DNA of 14,615 bases from M3 sp964637445. GTDB taxonomy: Bacteria; Bacteroidota; Bacteroidia; Bacteroidales; Muribaculaceae. Position numbers and translations under genes: made by a program. A model generated the notes under the pieces. It searched no databases. It was not told where the DNA came from and saw only the letters and a program-made list of their open reading frames with translations. Location of the stretch: positions 1-14,615 of the forward strand of contig CAZWWS010000057.1 in NCBI GenBank assembly GCA_964637445.1. The letters are read 5' to 3'. This document shows positions 7,627 to 14,615 of the stretch, in pieces (position 1 is the stretch's first letter; each line of letters starts with the position of its first letter).

Positions 7627-8496
7627 GTGGAAAAGAATAATAAAAATACAGCTGTACTTTGCATGCATTGCCCCGACCAACCGGGCATAATTGCTGTAAT
7701 CACTGAATTTATCACTACTAATCAAGGTAATATCGAATATCTTGACCAATATGTAGATAAAGTAAATGGCATTTTCTATATGAGAGTAGAGTGGGATCTT
7801 GATAATTTCATTATTCCGGCCGAAAAAATCAGTGATTATTTCCAAACATTATATGGTCAACGTTATCAATTGACATATAAACTCAGCTTTACGAGTCGTC
7901 GTCAACGGATGGCTATATTTGTATCAAAGATGTCTCATTGTCTTTATGACATATTGGCTCGATACACGGCCGGAGAATGGGATGTAGAAATTCCTGTGAT
8001 TATAAGCAATCATCCCGATTTGGCTTTTGTTGGCGAGCAATTCAATATCCCATATGAGGTTATACCCGTCAATCGCGACAACAAAGCGGAGATGGAACAG
8101 CGTGAATTTGAATTGCTTGAAAAATATGATATTGACTTTATTGTCCTTGCTCGATATATGCAAGTTTTATCAGAGGATTTCATAAACAGATATCCAAACC
8201 GAATAATCAATATTCACCATTCATTCTTACCGGCTTTTGTTGGAGCTAAGCCATATCACAAAGCCTACGAACGAGGCGTCAAATTAATTGGTGCTACCAG
8301 TCATTATGTAACGACCGAACTCGATGCCGGCCCCATAATAGAACAAGACATCGTGCGAATAACACACAAGGACACTATCGATGATTTGGTAAAGAAAGGA
8401 CGCGACCTCGAAAAGATAGTTCTATCAAGAGCTGTCGAAAAGCATATTCAACGCAAAATTCTCACTTATAAAAATAAAACTGTAGTATTTAGCTAA
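7627..8496 (+). CDS. purU: Formyltetrahydrofolate deformylase
   Basis: Cytoplasmic hydrolase: 10-formyl-tetrahydrofolate plus water gives tetrahydrofolate and formate, balancing the one-carbon pool. An N-terminal ACT domain (about residues 8-82, HCPDQPGIIAVITEF near its start) is followed by a formyltransferase-fold catalytic domain. Catalytic residues in the family pattern are Asn195 and His197 in NIHHSFLPAF and Asp233 in DAGPIIEQD. The C-terminus LSRAVEKHIQRK then LTYKNKTVVF is typical. I choose GTG at 7627-7629 (289 residues, MEKNNKNTAVL) because a -7 promoter element overlaps the upstream in-frame TTG at 7603, no ATG occurs before residue 14, and the resulting length and N-terminus fit the family. 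The sequence after the GTG is A-rich, as at many Bacteroidetes starts. It heads the his unit, with hisH four bases downstream. Confidence 0.92.
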   Translation: MEKNNKNTAVLCMHCPDQPGIIAVITEFITTNQGNIEYLDQYVDKVNGIFYMRVEWDLDNFIIPAEKISDYFQTLYGQRYQLTYKLSFTSRRQRMAIFVSKMSHCLYDILARYTAGEWDVEIPVIISNHPDLAFVGEQFNIPYEVIPVNRDNKAEMEQREFELLEKYDIDFIVLARYMQVLSEDFINRYPNRIINIHHSFLPAFVGAKPYHKAYERGVKLIGATSHYVTTELDAGPIIEQDIVRITHKDTIDDLVKKGRDLEKIVLSRAVEKHIQRKILTYKNKTVVFS

Positions 8497-8500
8497 ATCA

Positions 8501-9094
8501 ATGAATATAGCTATCATAAAATACAATGCCGGAAATATTTTCTCGGTAGAATGTGCCTTAAAACGACTTGGACTTTCAGCTACAATATCTGATGATCCTA
8601 TCGAATTACGCTCGGCCGATAAGATTATATTTCCCGGAGTTGGCGAAGCAAGTTCTGCTATGGCATACCTTCGCCAACATAAACTTGACTCACTTATTCG
8701 TAGTTTGACTCAGCCGGTACTCGGTATATGTATTGGGCAACAACTCCTTTGCTCTTATTCTGCTGAAGGAGAAACAGATTGCCTTGGGATTTTCGATATC
8801 GATGTTCGCAAGTTCGAGGCTTCGTCTCCCGAGCAGAAGATACCTCACATGGGGTGGAATACAATCACACGTATTCGTAGTAATGATCTTATTCCACAAG
8901 AATTAGTAAACAAATATGTGTATTACGTGCATAGCTATTATGTTCCTTTGTGCGATTATAGTATCGCTACGTCAGACTACATACTGCCATTTAGTGCGGC
9001 TCTTCATAAAGATAATTTTTACGCTACGCAATTTCATCCCGAAAAAAGTGGCGACATTGGAGAATTAATCATTAAAAAATTTATAGAGTTATGA
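8501..9094 (+). CDS. hisH: Imidazole glycerol phosphate synthase, glutaminase subunit HisH
   Basis: Class I glutamine amidotransferase of 197 residues that makes ammonia from glutamine and passes it to HisF, for the step forming imidazole glycerol phosphate and AICAR in histidine synthesis. The oxyanion-region PGVGEA is at 45-50. The nucleophile is Cys77 in GICIGQQLL (75-83), where many homologues have GICLGMQLL. The His-Glu pair is His179 and Glu181 in QFHPEKSG. Length is normal. The stop overlaps the hisA start (ATGA, 9091-9094), which favours translational coupling, and purU ends four bases upstream. Confidence 0.95.
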   Translation: MNIAIIKYNAGNIFSVECALKRLGLSATISDDPIELRSADKIIFPGVGEASSAMAYLRQHKLDSLIRSLTQPVLGICIGQQLLCSYSAEGETDCLGIFDIDVRKFEASSPEQKIPHMGWNTITRIRSNDLIPQELVNKYVYYVHSYYVPLCDYSIATSDYILPFSAALHKDNFYATQFHPEKSGDIGELIIKKFIEL

Positions 9095-9819
9095 TTGATA
9101 TTATTCCGGCTATTGATATTATAGATGGTAAATGTGTTCGCCTTACTCGTGGAGATTATAACAATAAAACCACATACGGAAATAATCCGCTTGATATAGC
9201 GCGTAGATTTGAGGATGTCGGTTGTACACGTCTGCATTTGGTCGATCTTGATGGAGCCAAATCAAACCACATTGTCAATCATAAAGTATTGGAACGAATA
9301 GCTAATAATACAAATCTTACGATTGATTTTGGTGGCGGACTCAAAAGTGATGAAGATCTCCATATAGCTTTTGATTGTGGTGCATCCATGATAACCGGAG
9401 GAAGTATCGCTGTAAAATCGCCTGAAACCATGTATCGATGGATAACATTATACGGAGCTGACAAAATTATTCTTGGAGCTGACACACGCGATGGTAAAAT
9501 CTCAACCTCGGGATGGACATCTGATAGCGATATTGAGATTATACCATTCATTAGTACCTATGTTAAAAGAGGTATCAGCCAGATAATATCAACCGACATA
9601 AATGTTGATGGGACTCTGTCCGGCCCATCAATCGAACTTTACAAAAAGATTAAACAAGAAATACCATCTGCCTATATTATTGCAAGTGGTGGTGTCAGCT
9701 CTATGAATGATGTCGAACAACTCGACAAAGCTGATATCCCTGCCGTAATCGTAGGTAAAGCGATATACGAAGGTCGTATTTCTTTTGACGATATTTCTCG
9801 TTTAAACATTAACAGATAG
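9091..9819 (+). CDS. hisA: Phosphoribosylformimino-AICAR phosphate isomerase HisA
   Basis: A 242-residue (beta/alpha)8 barrel that converts ProFAR to PRFAR by an Amadori rearrangement, one step before HisHF. The two catalytic aspartates are seen: Asp9 in IIPAIDI and Asp131 in ILGADTRDG. Half-barrel phosphate-binding loops are visible as DFGGGL (79-84) plus the following GGS at 103-105, and ASGGVSS (198-204) plus VGKAIYEG (221-228). It overlaps hisH by four bases and precedes hisF by five bases, consistent with one polycistronic message. Confidence 0.95.
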   Translation: MIDIIPAIDIIDGKCVRLTRGDYNNKTTYGNNPLDIARRFEDVGCTRLHLVDLDGAKSNHIVNHKVLERIANNTNLTIDFGGGLKSDEDLHIAFDCGASMITGGSIAVKSPETMYRWITLYGADKIILGADTRDGKISTSGWTSDSDIEIIPFISTYVKRGISQIISTDINVDGTLSGPSIELYKKIKQEIPSAYIIASGGVSSMNDVEQLDKADIPAVIVGKAIYEGRISFDDISRLNINR

Positions 9820-9824
9820 CCGAT

Positions 9825-10580
9825 ATGTTAGCAAAACGCATCATTCCATGTCTCGATGTTAAAGATGGAAAAACCGTCAAGGGAGTAAACTTTGTCAACT
9901 TCCGCGATGCCGGAAACCCTGTTGCTTTAGGTAAAAAGTATAGCGAAGATGGGGCTGACGAATTGGTATATCTTGATATTACGGCTTCTCACGAAGGTCG
10001 CAAAACATTTATCGATCTCGTAAAACGAGTAGCTGAAAATGTCAGTATTCCATTCACTGTCGGCGGTGGCATTAGCGATGTGGCCGATGTAGAGAAACTA
10101 CTAAGTGCCGGAGCTGACAAAATATCAATAAATTCAGCCGCAATCCGCAATCCCGAGTTAATTAATAACATAGCTGACAGATTTGGAAATCAAGTTTGTG
10201 TCACGGCCATTGACGCAAGATTTATTGATGGCAAGTGGATATGTCATGTAAACGGAGGGCGAATTCCAACTAATCTTCAATTAGTTGATTGGGCCTATGA
10301 AGCCCAAGAGAGAGGTGCCGGTGAAATATTATTTACCAGCATGGATCACGATGGAGTGAAAACAGGGTTTGCTTGTGATGCCTTAGCAGAGCTTCATCAA
10401 AAACTCTCTATCCCAATTATCGCTTCAGGTGGAGCAGGGGACTACTCTCATTTTTATGACGTATTTTCAGAAGGCAAAGCTGATGCCGCATTAGCTGCCA
10501 GCATTTTTCATTTCAATGAAATCCCTATCCGAGATTTGAAGCAGTATTTGTACGACAAAAAAATCAACATCAGATTATAA
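9825..10580 (+). CDS. hisF: Imidazole glycerol phosphate synthase, cyclase subunit HisF
   Basis: A 251-residue (beta/alpha)8 barrel, paralogous to HisA, that uses ammonia from HisH to cyclise PRFAR into imidazole glycerol phosphate and AICAR. Catalytic Asp11 is in IIPCLDVKDG and Asp130 in VTAIDARF, at the same residue numbers as in the well-studied Thermotoga enzyme. Phosphate-binding segments are TVGGGI (78-83) and IASGGAG near residue 203. Length is normal and no residue expected for catalysis is missing. The AICAR released feeds purine synthesis, which needs 10-formyl-tetrahydrofolate, the substrate of PurU encoded at the head of the unit. Confidence 0.96.
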   Translation: MLAKRIIPCLDVKDGKTVKGVNFVNFRDAGNPVALGKKYSEDGADELVYLDITASHEGRKTFIDLVKRVAENVSIPFTVGGGISDVADVEKLLSAGADKISINSAAIRNPELINNIADRFGNQVCVTAIDARFIDGKWICHVNGGRIPTNLQLVDWAYEAQERGAGEILFTSMDHDGVKTGFACDALAELHQKLSIPIIASGGAGDYSHFYDVFSEGKADAALAASIFHFNEIPIRDLKQYLYDKKINIRL

Positions 10581-10592
10581 AATTACTAAGAT

Positions 10593-11189
10593 ATGAATAT
10601 AGATTTCGACAAAATGGGAGGATTAGTTCCAGCAATTATACAAGACGCTCGAACTAAAAATGTACTTATGTTAGGTTTTATGAATAAAGAAGCCTACATG
10701 AAAACCCTTGAGATTGGGAAAGTTACTTTTTTTAGCAGAACTAAAAACAGACTTTGGACTAAGGGCGAAGAAAGTGGTAATTTCTTGAATGTAGTATCCA
10801 TCGCTGAAGATTGCGACCACGACACCCTCCTTATCAAAGTAAAGCCCGTGGGACCTGTTTGTCATACCGGAAGCGATACATGCTGGGGTGAATCAAACGA
10901 ATGGGGAGTGGAATTTTTCCGCTATCTTCAAGACTTCATTCAACAACGTCACGACGAAATGCCAGAAGGCTCATATACCACTTCTTTGTTCAAAAAAGGT
11001 ATTAACAGAATGGCACAGAAAGTTGGTGAAGAAGCTGTCGAAACTGTTATTGAGGCTACCAATGGGACTGACGATCGTCTTATCTATGAAGCCTCCGATC
11101 TCATCTACCATCTCATCGTTTTACTCACATCAAAAGGTCATCGTATAGAGGAACTTGCGGAGGAACTCGTAAAGCGCCATAAAGAATAA
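10593..11189 (+). CDS. hisIE: Bifunctional phosphoribosyl-AMP cyclohydrolase / phosphoribosyl-ATP pyrophosphatase HisIE
   Basis: A 198-residue fusion for the second and third steps of histidine synthesis: PR-ATP to PR-AMP plus pyrophosphate (HisE), then ring opening to ProFAR (HisI). The HisI domain covers about residues 10-100 with VLMLGFMNKEA, TFFSRTKNRLWTKGEESGN, and likely zinc ligands Cys74, Cys90 and Cys97. The HisE domain covers about 112-195 with YTTSLF, the KVGEEAVE helix (143-150) and the YEASDLIYHLIVLL helix. Both domains look intact. It starts 12 bases after hisF. The pathway genes hisG, hisD, hisC and hisB are not in this window. Confidence 0.95.
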   Translation: MNIDFDKMGGLVPAIIQDARTKNVLMLGFMNKEAYMKTLEIGKVTFFSRTKNRLWTKGEESGNFLNVVSIAEDCDHDTLLIKVKPVGPVCHTGSDTCWGESNEWGVEFFRYLQDFIQQRHDEMPEGSYTTSLFKKGINRMAQKVGEEAVETVIEATNGTDDRLIYEASDLIYHLIVLLTSKGHRIEELAEELVKRHKE

Positions 11190-11212
11190 GCCAACTATAA
11201 AAATACTGCGAT

Positions 11213-11893
11213 ATGAGCATCGTCAAATATTCAGATGTAGAAATTCTTCGCAAAGAACATGTTGTATTAAAACATGTAAACTTTGAACTACAAACCGGTG
11301 AATTTGCTTATCTAATAGGCAAAGTAGGTAGTGGGAAAAGTAGTTTGCTGAAATCAATGTATGCCGAAGTGCCAATTTCACAAGGCAACGCCAAAGTTCT
11401 TGATTTTGAATTAGAGAATATCAAGCGCAAAGATATTCCGATGCTCCGTCGCTCTATTGGTATTGTTTTCCAAGACTTTCAGCTACTTACAGATCGGAAT
11501 ATCTATGACAATCTAAAGTTTGTACTTGAAGCAACCGGATGGAAAGATCATTCCGAAATCGATGAACGTATTGAAGAAGTACTAAAAGAGGTTGGCATGC
11601 TCAATAAAAGCTATAAAATGCCACACGAACTATCAGGAGGAGAGCAACAACGAATAGTAATTGCCCGAGCACTTTTAAATCGACCTGCACTGATTCTCGC
11701 TGATGAGCCAACCGGAAATTTAGATCCGACCACAGGCGAACAAATCGTAAGATATTTGCACCATATAGCACAAGAAGGCACCGCTGTCATTATGGCGACT
11801 CACAATCTATCATTAGTTGAACAGTTCCCGGCCAGAATCATACGTTGCGATAGTAAACAAGTACTCGAAGAGCAATTCGATGCAAATAATTAG
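11213..11893 (+). CDS. ftsE: FtsE-like ABC transporter ATP-binding protein
   Basis: A 226-residue ABC ATPase. Walker A GKVGSGKSS is at 36-44, the Q-loop FQDFQLL at 86-92, the signature LSGGEQQR at 140-147, Walker B LILADEPTGNLDP at 160-172 with Glu165, and the switch His197 in ATHN. FtsE works with the membrane protein FtsX to activate periplasmic peptidoglycan hydrolases at the septum, and the sequence resembles the FtsE/LolD/MacB group. No ftsX or other permease gene is next to it, so the partner must be elsewhere. It lies 23 bases after hisIE and is probably the last gene of the purU-his transcript. FtsE is the best call from the overall pattern; another small ABC ATPase of that group is possible. 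Confidence 0.82.
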   Translation: MSIVKYSDVEILRKEHVVLKHVNFELQTGEFAYLIGKVGSGKSSLLKSMYAEVPISQGNAKVLDFELENIKRKDIPMLRRSIGIVFQDFQLLTDRNIYDNLKFVLEATGWKDHSEIDERIEEVLKEVGMLNKSYKMPHELSGGEQQRIVIARALLNRPALILADEPTGNLDPTTGEQIVRYLHHIAQEGTAVIMATHNLSLVEQFPARIIRCDSKQVLEEQFDANN

Positions 11894-11924
11894 TCAATTA
11901 ATACATTATTTTCGGTATAATAAT

Positions 11925-11937
11925 CGATATTTTATCG
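11925..11937. repeat. Short inverted repeat upstream of lysC
   Basis: CGATA TTT TATCG is a perfect five-base inverted repeat with a three-base centre, nine bases upstream of the candidate lysC -7 element. It could be an operator-like site or a weak hairpin. It is not followed by a T run, so it does not look like a terminator. In AT-rich DNA it may be chance. Confidence 0.3.
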
Positions 11938-11945
11938 CAAATTTG

Positions 11946-11953
11946 TAATTTTG
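11946..11953 (+). promoter_or_regulatory. Candidate -7 element for lysC-lysA
   Basis: TAATTTTG matches TAnnTTTG, 54 bases before the lysC ATG in the only sizeable gap (114 bases) between the his unit and lysC. Transcription would start near 11960, giving a leader of about 48 bases, too short for a lysine riboswitch. No TTG -33 element is seen at the right distance. Confidence 0.5.
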
Positions 11954-12007
11954 CAGAAAGTTTTGACCGATATTAATTAATCATCATAAAATAATAAATA
12001 TCATAGA

Positions 12008-13330
12008 ATGAAAGTCCTCAAATTTGGTGGCACCTCAGTAGGGTCGGCACAGCGAATAAAAGAAGTAGCTAAGCTCGTTACAGAGCGTGGCAAAAACATT
12101 ATTGTTCTTTCTGCTATGTCAGGTACAACCAACTCTCTTGTTGAAATATCTGACTACCTATATAAGAAAAACATCGATGGAGCCAAAGAGACTATCAATG
12201 CATTAGAGAGAAAATATGCCAAAACAATAGAAGAGCTATACAACACTCAAGAATACAAAGATAAAGCTCTTAAAGAGGTCAAATCTTGCTTCAATTATAT
12301 TCGTTCGTTCACCAAGGACATTTTCACTCTTTTTGAAGAAAAAGAAATCCTTGCACAAGGCGAATTGATGTCAACAGCGATGATGAACTTGTACCTTCAA
12401 GAACAAGGTGTAAATTCGGAGTTGCTTCCTGCGCTTGACTTTATGCGTACGGATAAAAACGCAGAACCGGACGCTCAATATATAAAGCAAAAGCTAAACT
12501 CTCAACTTGAAAAGCATGCCGATGCCGACATATATATCACCCAAGGCTTCATTTGTCGCAATGCCTACGGAGAAATAGACAATCTCCAACGCGGAGGCAG
12601 CGACTACACAGCATCTCTTATTGGTGCAGCCATTAACGCTGAAGAAATTGAAATTTGGACCGACATCGATGGTATGCACAACAATGACCCTCGATTTGTT
12701 GAAGGCACCGAACCGGTTAGTCAACTTCACTTTGAAGAAGCTGCCGAGCTTGCGTATTTTGGAGCAAAAATATTACACCCGACATGCATCCTTCCTGCGA
12801 AACTTAACAATATTCCGGTACGTCTTCTCAATACGATGCAACCCGACGCTCCCGGTACATTGATATACAACACTACTGCGTCTTGTTCAATAAAAGCTGT
12901 AGCAGCCAAAGACAACATCACAGCAATCAAGATCAAATCGGGACGTATGCTTTTGGCCTACGGATTCCTCCGCAAGGTGTTTGAGATTTTTGAAACATAC
13001 CAAACCCCAATCGATATGATTGCCACATCGGAAGTTGGTGTTTCAGTCACTATCGACAACGAACGCAACCTTACCTCAATCCTTGACGACCTTAAAAAGT
13101 TTGGTACCGTTACGGTTGATAAAGACATGGTAATCATCTGCGTGGTGGGAGATCTTGAGTGGCAAAACCGCGGATTCGAAGCTGAAGCACTCGATGCCCT
13201 CAAGGAGATTCCCGTTCGTATGATTTCATACGGAGGTAGCAACTATAATATCTCATTCCTCGTTCGCAAAGAAGACAAAGTACAAGCTCTTAACTTGCTC
13301 AGCGATCGTCTTTTCAAAAACAAAAAGTAA
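12008..13330 (+). CDS. lysC: Aspartate kinase (monofunctional)
   Basis: Cytoplasmic kinase: aspartate plus ATP gives aspartyl-4-phosphate, the first committed step to lysine, threonine, methionine and diaminopimelate. The 440-residue protein starts with the family KFGGTSVGSAQRI (5-17). The kinase domain includes ITQGFI (177-182), the nucleotide-site RGGSDYTASLIGA (195-207) and IWTDIDGMHNNDPR (216-229). The C-terminal region has two ACT domains, roughly 303-375 and 376-435, with the effector-binding SEVGVSVTID at 341-350. This implies allosteric feedback, probably by lysine or threonine. There is no homoserine dehydrogenase fusion and no fused decarboxylase. It is followed 19 bases later by lysA, pairing the first and last enzymes of the lysine branch. 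Confidence 0.94.
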   Translation: MKVLKFGGTSVGSAQRIKEVAKLVTERGKNIIVLSAMSGTTNSLVEISDYLYKKNIDGAKETINALERKYAKTIEELYNTQEYKDKALKEVKSCFNYIRSFTKDIFTLFEEKEILAQGELMSTAMMNLYLQEQGVNSELLPALDFMRTDKNAEPDAQYIKQKLNSQLEKHADADIYITQGFICRNAYGEIDNLQRGGSDYTASLIGAAINAEEIEIWTDIDGMHNNDPRFVEGTEPVSQLHFEEAAELAYFGAKILHPTCILPAKLNNIPVRLLNTMQPDAPGTLIYNTTASCSIKAVAAKDNITAIKIKSGRMLLAYGFLRKVFEIFETYQTPIDMIATSEVGVSVTIDNERNLTSILDDLKKFGTVTVDKDMVIICVVGDLEWQNRGFEAEALDALKEIPVRMISYGGSNYNISFLVRKEDKVQALNLLSDRLFKNKK

Positions 13331-13349
13331 ATAACGTAGTTAACCAACT

Positions 13350-14495
13350 ATGACAATATTTCCAATAGGGGAGTTGCAAAAGCAACGCACTCCCCTTTAT
13401 TTCTACGATCTCGGTCTACTCAGAAAGACTTTAGACACGATAAAAACATATTCTCCTGAGAAGAATTACTGTATTCACTACGCAATAAAAGCAAATGCCA
13501 ACCCAATTATATTGAAAGAGATAAACAAAGCCGGGCTGGGGGTCGATTGCGTAAGTGGAGGAGAAATTAAAGCCGCGGTTAATGCGGGTTTTTCTGCCGA
13601 TAAGATCGTATATGCCGGAGTAGGGAAGAGCGATTGGGAAATAAACTTAGGGTTGGACCTAAACATTGCATGTTTCAATGTTGAATCTGCTCCTGAAGTT
13701 GAAATAATCAACGAGTTGGCTTCCCAAAAGGGAAAAATTGCAAACGTAGCATTGCGTGTCAACCCAAATATCGACGCACACACTCATCATTATATTACTA
13801 CCGGTTTAGCCGAAAATAAATTTGGCATATCGCTCGAATTGTTAGACCAAATGGTAGACCGTTGCATGCAACTTCCGTCGATAAATTTAATCGGACTTCA
13901 TTTCCATATCGGCTCACAAATCACTGACAATACGCCTTTTGGAATCCTTTGTGAAAGAATTAACGTTCTTCAAGATAAGATTGAAGCCAAAGGCATTAAG
14001 TTGCATACAATCAATGTCGGAGGCGGATTAGGTATTGATTACGACAATCCTGATGATAATCCGATACCGGATTTCGAAGGATATTTCGGCACATTCCGCA
14101 GAAATCTAAAACTACGTGATAATCAGGAACTTCACTTTGAATTAGGGCGTTCGGTAGTTGCACAATGCGGAACACTTATCACTCGCGTATTATATGTAAA
14201 AGAAGGGCTTGAAAAGAAATTCGCCATTGTCGATGCCGGTTTTACAGAACTCATTCGTCCGGCGTTATATCAAGCGCACCATTTAATTCAGAATCTCACA
14301 AGCAATGAGCCCAAAGAAACGTATGACGTAGTTGGACCGATATGTGAATCAAGCGATTGTTTTGGCGAAAAAGAATCGCTTCCGAAAGTATCTCGCGGAG
14401 ATCTGCTCGCACTGCGATCAGCCGGAGCATACGGAGAAATCATGGCTTCACAATATAATTGTCGAACTTTACCAGACTCATATTTCACCGATTAA
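13350..14495 (+). CDS. lysA: Diaminopimelate decarboxylase
   Basis: PLP-dependent fold-type III decarboxylase converting meso-diaminopimelate to lysine. The 381-residue protein has the PLP Schiff-base Lys47 in YAIKANAN (44-51). HFHIGSQ is at 184-190 and the PLP-phosphate glycine loop GGGLGIDY at 224-231. The second phosphate motif reads ELGRS (264-268) where many homologues have EPGR. The second-subunit active-site Cys332 is in GPICESSDCF, and SAGAYG is at 358-363. Length is within the family range, and the C-terminus SQYN followed by LPDSYFTD is complete. It is co-directional with lysC and ends before a hairpin terminator. Related PLP decarboxylases such as carboxynorspermidine decarboxylase are less likely given the CES motif and the lysC partner. 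Confidence 0.94.
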   Translation: MTIFPIGELQKQRTPLYFYDLGLLRKTLDTIKTYSPEKNYCIHYAIKANANPIILKEINKAGLGVDCVSGGEIKAAVNAGFSADKIVYAGVGKSDWEINLGLDLNIACFNVESAPEVEIINELASQKGKIANVALRVNPNIDAHTHHYITTGLAENKFGISLELLDQMVDRCMQLPSINLIGLHFHIGSQITDNTPFGILCERINVLQDKIEAKGIKLHTINVGGGLGIDYDNPDDNPIPDFEGYFGTFRRNLKLRDNQELHFELGRSVVAQCGTLITRVLYVKEGLEKKFAIVDAGFTELIRPALYQAHHLIQNLTSNEPKETYDVVGPICESSDCFGEKESLPKVSRGDLLALRSAGAYGEIMASQYNCRTLPDSYFTD

Positions 14496-14522
14496 ATATT
14501 TCGTTATTTTATAATCTCATTG

Positions 14523-14562
14523 ACGATGCCCAAATCACCAAATTTAGGCATCGTTTCTTTTA
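14523..14562 (+). terminator. Rho-independent terminator after lysA
   Basis: ACGATGCC (14523-14530) pairs with GGCATCGT (14547-14554). After one mismatch AAAT (14532-14535) pairs with ATTT (14542-14545) around the loop CACCAA. A T-rich tract TTTCTTTT follows. It begins 28 bases after the lysA stop and fits the end of the lysC-lysA unit. The remaining bases to 14615 hold no gene or motif that I recognise. Confidence 0.8.
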
Positions 14563-14615
14563 ATAGGGCGTCGGTTCTCCACGCGACTTGTGCTATTTAA
14601 CATAATCGTAATTAT

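Noticed and set aside
11970..11985. Palindromic ATTAATTAAT before lysC
   Set aside because: A simple AT palindrome is expected by chance in this AT-rich gap and has no partner site.
11953..12007. Lysine riboswitch in the lysC leader
   Set aside because: The leader is under 60 bases and AT-rich, far too short for the lysine aptamer.
13478..13783. Open frame of 101 codons on the minus strand
   Set aside because: It is antisense to the lysA PLP domain, with no start context or domain support.
1..14615. CRISPR array, tRNA, rRNA, insertion sequence or defence system
   Set aside because: No regularly spaced direct repeats, cloverleaf, transposase motif or nuclease/toxin cassette was seen on either strand; nearly all sequence is accounted for by conserved metabolic genes.

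Overview
The window looks like chromosomal DNA of a Bacteroidales bacterium, possibly Muribaculaceae or a close relative. The evidence is a type IX secretion-style C-terminal tail on one exported protein, a lipoprotein resembling the Bacteroidetes family DUF4827, a fused HisIE, MutS2, and repeated matches to the Bacteroidetes -7 promoter element TAnnTTTG just upstream of probable operon heads. Family assignments come from reading motifs by eye; no database search was run.

Left part, minus strand (1-6770). Reading leftwards from the middle: mutS2 (ribosome or DNA quality control, SMR nuclease domain), then a secreted protein of unknown function with a sorting tail, then a tight cluster of nrnA (DHH/DHHA1 phosphoesterase), a DUF4827-type lipoprotein, and glmM (phosphoglucosamine mutase). 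glmM runs off the left edge, so only its first 330 codons are visible. The three-gene cluster has gaps of about 10 bases and is probably one transcript.

Right part, plus strand (6892-14495). A six-helix membrane protein of the DUF308/HdeD type is divergent from mutS2 and ends in a clear hairpin terminator. A second unit follows: purU, hisH, hisA, hisF, hisIE and an ftsE-like ABC ATPase, with gaps of -4 to 23 bases. It holds the late histidine pathway. HisH/HisF release AICAR, which re-enters purine synthesis using 10-formyl-tetrahydrofolate, the substrate of PurU, so gene order and metabolism fit together. After a 114-base gap with a -7 element come lysC (aspartate kinase) and lysA (diaminopimelate decarboxylase), the first and last steps of lysine synthesis, closed by a second hairpin terminator.

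No rRNA, tRNA, CRISPR array, insertion sequence or riboswitch was recognised, and there is no gene-free stretch over 300 bases. This is mostly ordinary core metabolism. The points worth a second look are the purU start and promoter, the nearly leaderless mutS2, purU and ftsE inside a his operon, the exported protein of unknown function, and the threefold repeat in the DUF308 protein.
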